Assembly: GCA_023436585.1 (NCBI GenBank)
Contig: JAEZIN010000024.1
Span: 1 to 64,000, forward strand
Direction of reading: 5' to 3'
DNA length: 64,000 bases
Source: Bacillota bacterium
GTDB taxonomy: Bacteria > Bacillota > Clostridia > Christensenellales > Aristaeellaceae
Part shown: piece after piece, positions 51,339-59,645 of the stretch
How positions within the stretch are numbered: the first letter of the stretch is position 1
Layout of the letters: each line of letters opens with the position of its first letter
Program-made: the position numbers and the translations under genes
The notes under the pieces: generated by a model
Told to the model about the DNA's origin: nothing
What the model saw: only the letters and a program-made list of their open reading frames with translations
Database searches by the model: none

Positions 51339-52043
51339 ATGCGTTTACAAAAATATCTGGCCCAGTGCGGGGTCGCGTCCAGGCGGGCGGCGGAAAAGAT
51401 GATCGCCGAAGGCCATGTGAAAATCAACGGCGTTGTCGTAACCCAGATGGGCGTCCAGGTGGAGCCCGAGGATGTTGTGCTGGTAGACGATCAACCGGCC
51501 CTGCCCGAAGAAGAAAAACATTACCTCATGTACCACAAGCCCATGGGGGAAGTGACCACCGCCTCCGATCCGGAGGGGCGGCCCACCGTGCTGGACAAGT
51601 TCCGGGATTATCCTGTGCGGCTGTATCCCGTGGGCAGGCTGGATTTTGACAGCGAAGGGCTGCTGCTTTTAACCAACGACGGGGAGCTTACCCAGCGGAT
51701 GCTCCACCCCAGCCGGGAGGTGGAAAAGCTGTACCTGGCCAAGGTCTCCAACCGCCTTGAGCCGGAGACGGCAAAAAAGCTGCAGTTGGGCGTATGGCTG
51801 GGTGAAAGGAAGACAGCGCCGGCGAAAGTGCGCATATTAAAGTACGACGCGTTCTCCACGTCGGTGCTGGTTTCCATCCATGAAGGGCGAAACCGGCAGG
51901 TGCGCCGCATGTTCGAGGCGGTGGGGCACCAGGTGGTTCTTTTGCGCCGCGTGCAGTTCGGGCCTTTGAAGCTGGGGGACGTGCAGCGCGGCCAGTGGCG
52001 CCACCTGACGGAAGAGGAAGTACGGCTTTTAAAGGACTTGTAA
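51339..52043 (+). CDS. rluB: Pseudouridine synthase RluB, 234 aa
   Basis: An N-terminal S4 RNA-binding domain (MRLQKYLAQCGVASRRAAEKMI) and an RsuA-type catalytic domain with the catalytic Asp in PVGRLDFDSEGLLLLTNDG; EGRNRQVRRMFEAVGH follows. It modifies 23S rRNA. The methyltransferase start is 6 bases after the stop. In Firmicutes rluB usually lies after spmA/spmB or dacF-type genes, as roughly here. Confidence 0.93.
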   Translation: MRLQKYLAQCGVASRRAAEKMIAEGHVKINGVVVTQMGVQVEPEDVVLVDDQPALPEEEKHYLMYHKPMGEVTTASDPEGRPTVLDKFRDYPVRLYPVGRLDFDSEGLLLLTNDGELTQRMLHPSREVEKLYLAKVSNRLEPETAKKLQLGVWLGERKTAPAKVRILKYDAFSTSVLVSIHEGRNRQVRRMFEAVGHQVVLLRRVQFGPLKLGDVQRGQWRHLTEEEVRLLKDL

Positions 52044-52048
52044 GCGAT

Positions 52049-52615
52049 ATGGCCTATGTATTGAAAAGCGCAAGGTTCCTGGCAGCGGAAATCCACCGGC
52101 AATTGGTATGCCCTGGGGACCGGGTGATAGATGCCACCATGGGCAATGGCCAGGATACGTGCGCCCTGGCCCGGCTGGTGGGGGAAACGGGCAAGGTGTT
52201 CGCCTTTGACGTGCAGGAAGCGGCCGTGGAGAAAACCCGTGCGCAGCTTAAGCAGGAGGACCTGCTTTTAAGATGCGAACTATTTTGCATGAGCCACGAG
52301 CATGTGATGGAGGTTGTAACAGAGCAGGTAAAGCTTGCCGTGTTCAACCTGGGCTGGCTGCCCGGTGGGGACAAAACCGTCACCACCAGGTGGGAGACGA
52401 CACGCGCGGCCATTGAGGGCTGCTTGCAGCTTTTGCTTCCCGGCGGCGCATGCACCATATGCGCTTATCCGGGCCATGAAGAGGGCGGAAGGGAGCTTCG
52501 CGGGCTGGAAAGCTGGCTTCGCACCGTTCCGCCGCAAAAATTCAACATCCTCCATCAGCGCTTTTTAAATGCCGGGCCGGGCGCTCCGGAGTGCTTCATA
52601 CTGCAAAAGCAATAG
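52049..52615 (+). CDS. MnmM (YtqB)-like tRNA wobble-uridine methyltransferase, 188 aa
   Basis: SAM-dependent methyltransferase of the small rRNA_methylase (YtqB) family: VIDATMGNGQDTCALA binds SAM, FAFDVQ follows, then FNLGWLPGGDKTVTT is the family signature. Bacillus YtqB was shown to complete mnm5(s2)U34 in tRNA, so the name MnmM is used by homology. Start ATG 52049; RBS weak, suggesting coupling to rluB. Confidence 0.85.
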   Translation: MAYVLKSARFLAAEIHRQLVCPGDRVIDATMGNGQDTCALARLVGETGKVFAFDVQEAAVEKTRAQLKQEDLLLRCELFCMSHEHVMEVVTEQVKLAVFNLGWLPGGDKTVTTRWETTRAAIEGCLQLLLPGGACTICAYPGHEEGGRELRGLESWLRTVPPQKFNILHQRFLNAGPGAPECFILQKQ

Positions 52616-52628
52616 GTTTTTATATTCG

Positions 52629-52651
52629 ACCGCCATGGGCGGCTTCTTTTT
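52629..52651 (+). terminator. Terminator after mnmM
   Basis: CCGCC-ATG-GGCGG stem (52630-52642) followed by CTTCTTTTT. Confidence 0.55.
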
Positions 52652-52800
52652 GCGGATATTGTGAAAAAGAAAACGAATAAAGTTCATTTGGAGGCAGGAA
52701 ATAGGGGAGGAATGCAGAATAAGAGAAATTGGGTAAAATTTGAACCTTTTCGTTTCACCTCGTCAGGAGGTTTATAGGAAAACCGTGGGAGGAGAACGTT

Positions 52801-54285
52801 ATGAGCGATACCCAGGATACTCATCAGGTGCTTCAAAGGAAGCAGGACATCGTCAAGGGGGATGCCGCAAGGGTGGAAAAGCAGCGCACCGCCGGCAAAA
52901 TGACGGCGCGTGAGCGCATCGCAAAGCTTGTGGACCAGGGCAGCTTTGTGGAAATGGATACCCTTGTCTCCCGCAATGAAGAGGGCGCTGGAGTGGTGAC
53001 GGGTTATGGCACCATTCGGGAACGCCCTGTTTATCTGTTTGCGCAGGACTTTACGGTTCATGGCGGCGCCATGGGGGAACTGCAGGCAGCCAAAATACTG
53101 AAGGTGATTGACCTGGCGCAAAAGACGGGCGCGCCATTGCTTGCGCTGTGCGACAGCGCCGGTGTGCGCTTGGACGAAGGCGCCCGGGCTATGGACGCCT
53201 ATGCCAGGATCTATGCCAGGCTGGCCCGCTTGAGCGGTGTATGCCCCGTGGTCTCCCTGGTGCTAGGCCCCTGCGTGGGCGGCGCGGCTTTGATTGCCCG
53301 GCTGGCTGATATCAGCATCATGGCCAAAAATGTGGGCGAATTGATGGTGTTTGGTCCCCAGGTGGTCAGTGCCGCTACCGGAAAGGATTATACGGCCAAA
53401 ACGCTGGGCGGGGCGGATGTGCTTGCCGCGCAGGGCGGTGTTTCCCTGGTGGCCGATAATGAGGACGCGGCTTTGAAGCTGGCTGCCGATGTGCTGGACC
53501 TTTTGCCCGGCTGCAACGCGGAAGACGCCCCCATTGTGGATACCGATGATCTAAACCGTCTGATGCCGGCGGTGGACGCTGCCGATTCCGGCGCGCTGCT
53601 GGCCGCCCTGCTGGATGGCGGAAGTTTTATTGAGCTGTTTTCGGAGTACGCAAAGGCAGTCCGCGTCGCGTTAGGCCGTTTGGGCGGTAGGACCGTCGGT
53701 GTGGTGTGCTCCAATGCCGCTCACAATGAGGGCAGGCTATGCCCGGGCGCCTGCGCCAAGGCGGCAAGGTTCGTAAGGTTCTGCGACTGCTTCAGCCTGC
53801 CGGTTGTGAGCCTGATCCATTCCGCCGGGCTGAAGCTTGTCGATCCGGAAGATCAGACCAGGATGCTGACCGCCGCCGGGCAGCTTCTCTATGCCTATGC
53901 CGAAGCCACCTGCCCCAAGGTATCCGTGGTGGTGGGCAAGGCCATCGGCGTAAGCTATGTGGCCATGGGCGGCAAGGCCAATGCCGATATGGCCTACGGC
54001 TGGCCAGGCGCTGTGATTTCCGCCCTCTCCCCGGAGGCGGCGGTGCAGGTGCTCTATAATAATGAGCTGAAGCAAAGCAAGGAGCCTGCTTTGGAGGCAA
54101 GGGAAAAGCTGACTGCCGAGTATGCCGCCAACGTAGCCGACGGTGTGCACTCGGCCAAGGATGGCATCCTGGATGATGTCATCGAGCCGGCTGAGTCGCG
54201 CAAGTTCCTGATAGCCGCCCTGGAGATGCTTTCTTCCAAGCGGGATTCCAACCCGCCCAAAAAGCACGGCAATCTGCCGCTGTAA
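52801..54285 (+). CDS. Carboxyltransferase subunit, MmdA/12S type, 494 aa
   Basis: Two-domain crotonase-fold carboxyltransferase acting on acyl-CoA. N-terminal half: KMTARERIAKLVDQGSFVE, YLFAQDFTVHGGAMGELQA, LCDSAGVRLDEGA. C-terminal half: GRLGGRTVGVVCSN, CDCFSLPVVSLIHSAG, VVVGKAIGVSYVAMGGK, DMAYGWPGAVISALSPEAA. Length fits methylmalonyl-CoA decarboxylase alpha or transcarboxylase 12S. The acyl-CoA substrate is inferred. First gene of a five-gene operon; GGGAGGAG precedes ATG. Confidence 0.87.
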   Translation: MSDTQDTHQVLQRKQDIVKGDAARVEKQRTAGKMTARERIAKLVDQGSFVEMDTLVSRNEEGAGVVTGYGTIRERPVYLFAQDFTVHGGAMGELQAAKILKVIDLAQKTGAPLLALCDSAGVRLDEGARAMDAYARIYARLARLSGVCPVVSLVLGPCVGGAALIARLADISIMAKNVGELMVFGPQVVSAATGKDYTAKTLGGADVLAAQGGVSLVADNEDAALKLAADVLDLLPGCNAEDAPIVDTDDLNRLMPAVDAADSGALLAALLDGGSFIELFSEYAKAVRVALGRLGGRTVGVVCSNAAHNEGRLCPGACAKAARFVRFCDCFSLPVVSLIHSAGLKLVDPEDQTRMLTAAGQLLYAYAEATCPKVSVVVGKAIGVSYVAMGGKANADMAYGWPGAVISALSPEAAVQVLYNNELKQSKEPALEAREKLTAEYAANVADGVHSAKDGILDDVIEPAESRKFLIAALEMLSSKRDSNPPKKHGNLPL

Positions 54286-54303
54286 GAAGGGATGGGAGGA
54301 GTT

Positions 54304-54678
54304 ATGGATCGGCTGCTGTTCGGTTTGGGTGTAGCCTTGGTAGGCATGGTTATCGTATTTATTGGCCTTGCGTTTTTGATTCTTTGCATCCATATGCTCA
54401 AGAGACTTTCCAGGGAGAAAAATAGCCCGGCAGCAAAAACTGTAGCTGCGGCTCCGGTGCACGAAACGAATGATTTGCCGTTGTCCGCTATATTCAGCGC
54501 CGTTGCTGCCGTGATGAACCAGGAGGAGCAGGAGCAATTGGTGGCTGTGATAACCGCGGCTGTTGCCGCCCAGTGGGAAGCGGAATCCAGCTTTGTCGTG
54601 CGCCGAATCCGCAGGATATCAACAAGTCCGGCCTGGCAAAAGGCAGGACGTGAAGAACAGGTTTACAGTCACATGTAA
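54304..54678 (+). CDS. oadG: OadG-family sodium pump decarboxylase gamma subunit, 124 aa
   Basis: One N-terminal membrane helix (about 4-30, LLFGLGVALVGMVIVFIGLAFLILC) and a hydrophilic tail, the OadG layout. The C-terminal part (SAIFSAVAAVMNQEEQEQLVAVITAAVAAQ...VVRRIRR...PAWQKAGREEQ) matches the longer gamma/delta form. It assembles the pump and links the carboxyltransferase to OadB. It begins 18 bases after the upstream stop, with GGGAGG. Confidence 0.87.
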   Translation: MDRLLFGLGVALVGMVIVFIGLAFLILCIHMLKRLSREKNSPAAKTVAAAPVHETNDLPLSAIFSAVAAVMNQEEQEQLVAVITAAVAAQWEAESSFVVRRIRRISTSPAWQKAGREEQVYSHM

Positions 54679-54705
54679 TTTAAAAATATGTGGGAGGAAT
54701 AAGTT

Positions 54706-55146
54706 ATGCGTAAATTCATGATTACCGTCAATGGAGTGTCTTATGAAGTGGAAGTGGAAGAAGTGGCTGCCGGCGCAACACCTGTTGTCCGTGCCGCTGT
54801 TCCCGTATCTGCTCCCGTCCCGGCCCCCGCAGCAGCCCCTGCGGCGGCACCCGTTGCCTCACCCGCGCCAGTGCAGGCTCCCGCTCCGGTAATGACCCCC
54901 GCCCCCGCTCCGAAAGCTGCTCCCGTTGCCGGCGGACAGTCTGTCAAAGCACCCATGCCCGGAACCATCGTGGATGTAAAGGTCAGCCAAGGCGATACGG
55001 TAAAGCGCGGCGACATATTGCTGGTTCTTGAGGCTATGAAAATGGAAAATGAAATCCTTGCGCCCGCGGACGGCAAGGTCGCGCAAATCGTTACATCCAA
55101 GGGCAACAGCGTGAACTCAGGGGATACGCTGGTCGTTTTGGCTTGA
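54706..55146 (+). CDS. Biotin carboxyl carrier subunit, 146 aa
   Basis: A short N-terminal strand region (RKFMITVNGVSYEVEVEEV), an Ala/Pro-rich flexible linker (about 25-78) and a biotinyl domain with the biotinylation motif EAMKMEN (Lys at about residue 112). The carrier moves the carboxyl group between carboxyltransferase and OadB. As the only biotin carrier in the operon, it would have to serve both the 12S-type and 5S-type subunits. Confidence 0.93.
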   Translation: MRKFMITVNGVSYEVEVEEVAAGATPVVRAAVPVSAPVPAPAAAPAAAPVASPAPVQAPAPVMTPAPAPKAAPVAGGQSVKAPMPGTIVDVKVSQGDTVKRGDILLVLEAMKMENEILAPADGKVAQIVTSKGNSVNSGDTLVVLA

Positions 55147-55172
55147 CAAAACAGAAAGCGAGCTGATTCCCC

Positions 55173-56414
55173 ATGGATCATATTGATGTTTTGCAGACGA
55201 TAAAAGGTCTTGCATACGATTCGGGAATTTCGTCACTGTTAAGCGATCCCAGGCCGCTCATCATGATCGCCGTCGCCTGCCTTTTGATCTATCTGGCGAT
55301 TGCAAAAAAGTTCGAGCCGCTGCTGCTTTTGCCGATTGCCTTTGGTATGCTGATTGCAAACCTGCCGCTTTCCAATCTGATGGGTCAGCCCACCTACAGA
55401 TACCTTGCCACAGCAGTGGATAGCGCTGGAAAGCACGGCATGATGGTAACCATGCCTGACGGCCAGATTATGTACCAGTATCTGGAGAATGCGGGCGGGC
55501 TGCTTTACTACTTGTATCAAGGGGTTAAACTTGGCATTTATCCGCCCCTCATTTTTCTGGGCGTAGGCGCCATGACTGATTTCGGCCCCCTGATTGCCAA
55601 CCCAAAGTCCCTTTTGTTGGGTGCTGCCGCGCAACTGGGTATCTTTATTACATTCATAGGCGCAAGATGGCTGTTTAACTTTAACCCTGCAGAGGCCAGC
55701 TCAATAGGCATCATAGGCGGGGCTGACGGTCCCACCGCCATATTCCTGACAGGAAAGCTGGCGCCTCATCTCCTGGGTCCCATTGCTGTGGCCGCATACA
55801 GCTATATGGCATTGGTGCCTGTGATTCAACCGCCCATCATGAGGGCACTGACAACCAAAAAAGAGCGCATGATCGTCATGGAGCAATTACGCCCCGTGAG
55901 CAAGCGGGAAAAGATCATTTTCCCAATTGTGGTGACGATTCTTGTTTCTTTGCTATTACCCTCCGCCACGCCGCTGATCGCTATGCTTATGCTGGGAAAC
56001 CTGTTCAGGGAATCTTTTGTGGTAGAGCGGCTGAGCAAAACGGCACAGAATGATATGATGAATATCGTGACCATTTTTCTGGGCGTTACGGTTGGTGCTA
56101 CAGCCAGTGCAGAAACATTCCTTAAGCCTCAAACCCTTGAGATAATCCTGCTTGGCGTGGTGGCTTTCTCCATCGGTACCGCGGGTGGTGTTCTGCTGGG
56201 AAAACTGATGAACAAGTTGTCCGGCGGCAAGATCAACCCCCTCATCGGCTCCGCCGGTGTGTCGGCCGTACCTATGGCGGCTCGTGTCTCCCAGGTGGTG
56301 GGGCAGAAGGAGAATCCCGGAAACTTTTTGCTTATGCATGCCATGGGCCCCAATGTGGCCGGTGTCATTGGTTCGGCCATTGCTGCAGGCGTATTGCTGA
56401 GTATGTTCAAATGA
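55173..56414 (+). CDS. oadB: OadB-family Na+-translocating decarboxylase beta subunit, 413 aa
   Basis: Polytopic membrane subunit that decarboxylates carboxybiotin and exports Na+. FLGVGAMTDFGPLIANP contains the conserved Asp of the family, GIIGGADGPTAIFLTGKLAP the second conserved loop, and SAGVSAVPMAARVSQ...HAMGPNVAGVIGSA the C-terminal repeat. Length is normal. It follows the carrier gene by 26 bases. Confidence 0.95.
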   Translation: MDHIDVLQTIKGLAYDSGISSLLSDPRPLIMIAVACLLIYLAIAKKFEPLLLLPIAFGMLIANLPLSNLMGQPTYRYLATAVDSAGKHGMMVTMPDGQIMYQYLENAGGLLYYLYQGVKLGIYPPLIFLGVGAMTDFGPLIANPKSLLLGAAAQLGIFITFIGARWLFNFNPAEASSIGIIGGADGPTAIFLTGKLAPHLLGPIAVAAYSYMALVPVIQPPIMRALTTKKERMIVMEQLRPVSKREKIIFPIVVTILVSLLLPSATPLIAMLMLGNLFRESFVVERLSKTAQNDMMNIVTIFLGVTVGATASAETFLKPQTLEIILLGVVAFSIGTAGGVLLGKLMNKLSGGKINPLIGSAGVSAVPMAARVSQVVGQKENPGNFLLMHAMGPNVAGVIGSAIAAGVLLSMFK

Positions 56415-56468
56415 CCGATTGACCGGGTTCCTGTTGGGACTCCCGGGTGTTGAAAAGGAGGTTCCATT

Positions 56469-57869
56469 ATGCCTAAAGTGCTGATTACAGATACCATCCT
56501 GCGGGATGCCCATCAATCCCAGGCCGCCACCCGCATGAAGACAAGCGAAATGCTTCCGGCCTGCGAAAAGTTGGACAAGGTGGGGTATTACTCCCTGGAA
56601 TGCTGGGGCGGTGCGACGTATGACGCCTGCCTGCGCTTTTTGAACGAGGACCCCTGGGAGCGGCTTCGCGCCCTGCGCAAGGCGATGCCCAACACTAAGC
56701 TGCAAATGCTTCTGCGCGGCCAGAATATTCTGGGCTACAAGCACTATGCGGATGACGTGGTGGATTATTTCGTCAAAAAGACGCTGGAAAACGGTATCGA
56801 CATCATCCGTACCTTTGATGCGCTGAATGACCTTCGGAACATGGAAACCGCCGTGAAAGCCACCAAGAAGTATGGCGGCATCGCCGAGGTGGCCATGAGC
56901 TATACCATTTCCCCGGTGCATACCGAGGATTACTTCGTCAAGCTGGCCGAGGACATCGAGGCCATGGGCGCGGACATCATCTGCATCAAGGACATGGCCA
57001 ACCTGCTGCTGCCCTACAGCGCCTATTCCCTGATCAGGCGACTCAAGGCAGCCACCAAGCTGCCCATCGTCATGCACACCCACAACACCACCGGTACCGG
57101 CGATATGACGCTTTTGAAGGCTGTGGAGGCCGGCGTAGACATCGTGGACACCGCTTTGTCACCCTTGGGCAACGGTACGGCCCAGCCGGCCACCGAAGCG
57201 CTGGTGGCCACGCTGCAGGGCACGGAATACGACACCGGCCTGGACCTTGGCCTGCTCAGCGAAATCGCCGCCCATTTCCGCGGCGTGGCGCAACGGCTTA
57301 CCAAGGATGGCTGGCGCGATCCGGAGCGGGTGCTTGCCGTGGATACAAACACCTTGATCTACCAGGTTCCGGGCGGCATGCTTTCGAACCTCATCGGGCA
57401 GCTGAAGGAAGCCAACGCCATGGACAAATACTACGATGTGCTGGCGGAGATTCCCAATGTGCGCAAGGATTGCGGCTATCCACCCCTGGTGACACCCACC
57501 AGCCAGATTGTGGGCACCCAGGCGGTCATGAACATCCTGGGCGGTGAGCGGTACAAGATGGTCTCCAAGGAGACAAAGGCCATGCTGCGCGGCGAATACG
57601 GCCGCCTGCCCGCGCCCGTGAATGAGGAAATCCGCAAGAAGGTCATCGGGGATGCCACCGTCATTACCAAGCGTCCCGCCGATGATATTCCGCCGGAGCT
57701 TGACAAGTATCGGGAAGAGATCAGGGAGTACTATGAGCAGGAAGAGGATGTACTTTCCTACGCATTGTTCCCCCAGGTGGCCGTGAAGTTCTTCCAGTAC
57801 AGGCAGGCACAGAAGTACCACATCGACAATACGATGCTCAACCGTCAGGATATGACGATGCCCGTATAA
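56469..57869 (+). CDS. oadA: Oxaloacetate decarboxylase alpha/5S-type carboxyltransferase, 466 aa
   Basis: A TIM-barrel pyruvate carboxyltransferase domain (about 1-265) with TDTILRDAHQSQAATRM, the metal ligands in MHTHNTTGTGDM and the carbamylated Lys region CIKDMANL, followed by the conserved PYC_OADA domain. No biotinyl domain is fused, so it depends on the separate carrier. It transfers the carboxyl group between oxaloacetate/pyruvate and biotin. AAGGAGG precedes the ATG; it is the last gene of the operon. Confidence 0.94.
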   Translation: MPKVLITDTILRDAHQSQAATRMKTSEMLPACEKLDKVGYYSLECWGGATYDACLRFLNEDPWERLRALRKAMPNTKLQMLLRGQNILGYKHYADDVVDYFVKKTLENGIDIIRTFDALNDLRNMETAVKATKKYGGIAEVAMSYTISPVHTEDYFVKLAEDIEAMGADIICIKDMANLLLPYSAYSLIRRLKAATKLPIVMHTHNTTGTGDMTLLKAVEAGVDIVDTALSPLGNGTAQPATEALVATLQGTEYDTGLDLGLLSEIAAHFRGVAQRLTKDGWRDPERVLAVDTNTLIYQVPGGMLSNLIGQLKEANAMDKYYDVLAEIPNVRKDCGYPPLVTPTSQIVGTQAVMNILGGERYKMVSKETKAMLRGEYGRLPAPVNEEIRKKVIGDATVITKRPADDIPPELDKYREEIREYYEQEEDVLSYALFPQVAVKFFQYRQAQKYHIDNTMLNRQDMTMPV

Positions 57870-57927
57870 ACAGGCCGGCTTACTACCATATCCCGGATAT
57901 CCCGCAGACCAACTTTTGGCGGAATGC

Positions 57928-57956
57928 TTGCACTTTTCCCAAAAGCATGGTATGAT
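57928..57956 (+). promoter_or_regulatory. Promoter of secG
   Basis: TTGCAC (57928-57933), 17 bases, TATGAT (57951-57956), 32 bases before the start. Confidence 0.6.
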
Positions 57957-57988
57957 AGTTGCGCTTTGAGTTCAAGGAGGTTCCGTAT

Positions 57989-58225
57989 ATGCAGTTTCTG
58001 GAAGTATTGATCAACATCATCCTGATTCTCTCTTCCCTGGTAATGATCGTTACCGTGCTTTTGCAAAGCGGACAGGCCCAGGGGCTGGGCTCTATTGCCG
58101 GTGGTGCGGAAACCTTCTTTGGCAAAAACAAGGCCAGGTCCGTGGAAGGAAAACTGGCGCTGATCACCAAGATTGCGGCCGGCGTGTTCGTGGCCATGGC
58201 TTTCTTGACGCTGATCATTTCCTAA
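57989..58225 (+). CDS. secG: SecG subunit of the preprotein translocase, 78 aa
   Basis: Two membrane helices (about 3-25 and 55-77) joined by the signature loop TVLLQSGQAQGLGSIAGGAETFFGKNKARS. Start ATG 57989 behind AAGGAGG. The rnr-smpB genes that commonly follow are not present; a convergent glmM is next. Confidence 0.92.
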   Translation: MQFLEVLINIILILSSLVMIVTVLLQSGQAQGLGSIAGGAETFFGKNKARSVEGKLALITKIAAGVFVAMAFLTLIIS

Positions 58226-58242
58226 GGCAAACCTTACAAAAC

Positions 58243-58275
58243 AAGGCCGGTCAGTTTATTCTGTCCGGCCTTTTT
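58243..58275 (+). terminator. Terminator of secG
   Basis: AAGGCCGG / CCGGCCTT stem (58243-58250, 58265-58272) with T-run. Confidence 0.8.
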
Positions 58276-58288
58276 GTGTTTCCTTCTG

Positions 58289-59635
58289 TTACTGAAGCTT
58301 GCTTTCTATCAGAACCGAAAGGCGGTATACATCCGCGTCCATCTCGTGTTGGTTCTCACCCTCAATCATAACCCTGACCAGGGGCTCCGTTCCGCTGGCA
58401 CGCACCAATACCCGTCCTCTGCCCTCGTATTTGCTTTCCAGGGCGCGGATGGAGGATACAATTTCTTCATCCTTGTCAAAGTCATACTTGCGCCTGTCGG
58501 ATACCTTGGCGGCGTACTGGGACTGGGGCAGCACCTGCATGGCCTTGGAAAGGCGGCCCAGGCTCTGTTTGGTTTTTACCATGACGGTCAAAAGCTGTAT
58601 GGCGGTGATCAACCCATCGCCGGTGGTGTTGTGATCCAAAAAGATCACATGGCCGCTTTGTTCGCCGCCCAGGGAATAGCCCTCCGCCAGCATTTTCTCC
58701 AGCACATACCGGTCGCCGACTTTGGTTTTGACATTCTTGATGCCGTGCTTTTTCAGGGCGATGTCCAGGCCCATGTTGCTCATGACGGTGGTTACCAGCG
58801 TATTGTTCTTCAGCGTGCCCTGCTCCTTCATGTGCAGGGCGCAGATGCACATCACCTGGTCGCCGTTGATGATCTGGCCGCGTTCATCCACCGCGATAAG
58901 CCTGTCGGCATCTCCGTCAAAGGCCAGCCCGATATCGGCCCCCAGTTCCCTGACCAGCTCGCACAACCTTTCCGGGTGGGTGGAGCCGCAGTTTTCATTG
59001 ATGTTGGTGCCGTCCGGCTCATGATAGTATACGGATATGGTGGCTCCAAGCTCCCGCAGGGCCAAAGGCGCTACCTGATAGGCCGCGCCCTGGGCGCAGT
59101 CCACCACGATGTGCAGGCCGTCCAGCCGCTCGCTGGTGGTCTCCTTCACAAAATCGATATATCGCCGCTGGGCGTTGACCTGGCGCACACGCCGGCCGAT
59201 TTTGACGCCCGTGGGCAGCACCATGCCGGGATCGCCCTTGCCGATGATGGATTCAATATTGTCTTCCAACTCATCGGGGAGCTTGCATCCGTTCCTGTCA
59301 AAAAACTTGATGCCGTTGTACTCCACCGTGTTATGGGAAGCGGAGATGACAACGCCTGCGTCTGCGCCGTAATAGCGCGTGAGGTAGGCGATGCCCGGGG
59401 TTGGCAGCACATCCACCAAAACCGCCCTGGCGCCCAGTGAGCATATGCCGGCTACCAGCGCCGCTTCCAGCATTTCGCCGCTGATGCGCGTATCGCGCCC
59501 CACCAGCAGCGTGGGCCTATGGACATTGCTGCCCAGCACAAAAGCCCCTGCCTGGCCCAGCTTGAAGGCCAGATCGCAGCTTAGATCCGCGTTGGCGATT
59601 CCCCGGACACCGTCCGTACCGAATAGCCTTGCCAT
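58289..59635 (-). CDS. glmM: Phosphoglucosamine mutase, 448 aa
   Basis: Makes glucosamine-1-phosphate for cell-wall precursors. LFGTDGVRGIAN opens the protein; the phosphoserine loop is ISASHNTVEYNGIKFF (Ser about 100); the Mg site is AFDGDADRLIAVD; GGEQSGHVIF binds sugar; and RASGTEPLVRVMIEG binds phosphate. Start 59635 behind AGGAGG. It lies 10 bases after the isomerase gene, in one transcript. Confidence 0.96.
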   Translation of the reverse strand: MARLFGTDGVRGIANADLSCDLAFKLGQAGAFVLGSNVHRPTLLVGRDTRISGEMLEAALVAGICSLGARAVLVDVLPTPGIAYLTRYYGADAGVVISASHNTVEYNGIKFFDRNGCKLPDELEDNIESIIGKGDPGMVLPTGVKIGRRVRQVNAQRRYIDFVKETTSERLDGLHIVVDCAQGAAYQVAPLALRELGATISVYYHEPDGTNINENCGSTHPERLCELVRELGADIGLAFDGDADRLIAVDERGQIINGDQVMCICALHMKEQGTLKNNTLVTTVMSNMGLDIALKKHGIKNVKTKVGDRYVLEKMLAEGYSLGGEQSGHVIFLDHNTTGDGLITAIQLLTVMVKTKQSLGRLSKAMQVLPQSQYAAKVSDRRKYDFDKDEEIVSSIRALESKYEGRGRVLVRASGTEPLVRVMIEGENQHEMDADVYRLSVLIESKLQ

Positions 59636-59645
59636 ACGTTCCTCC

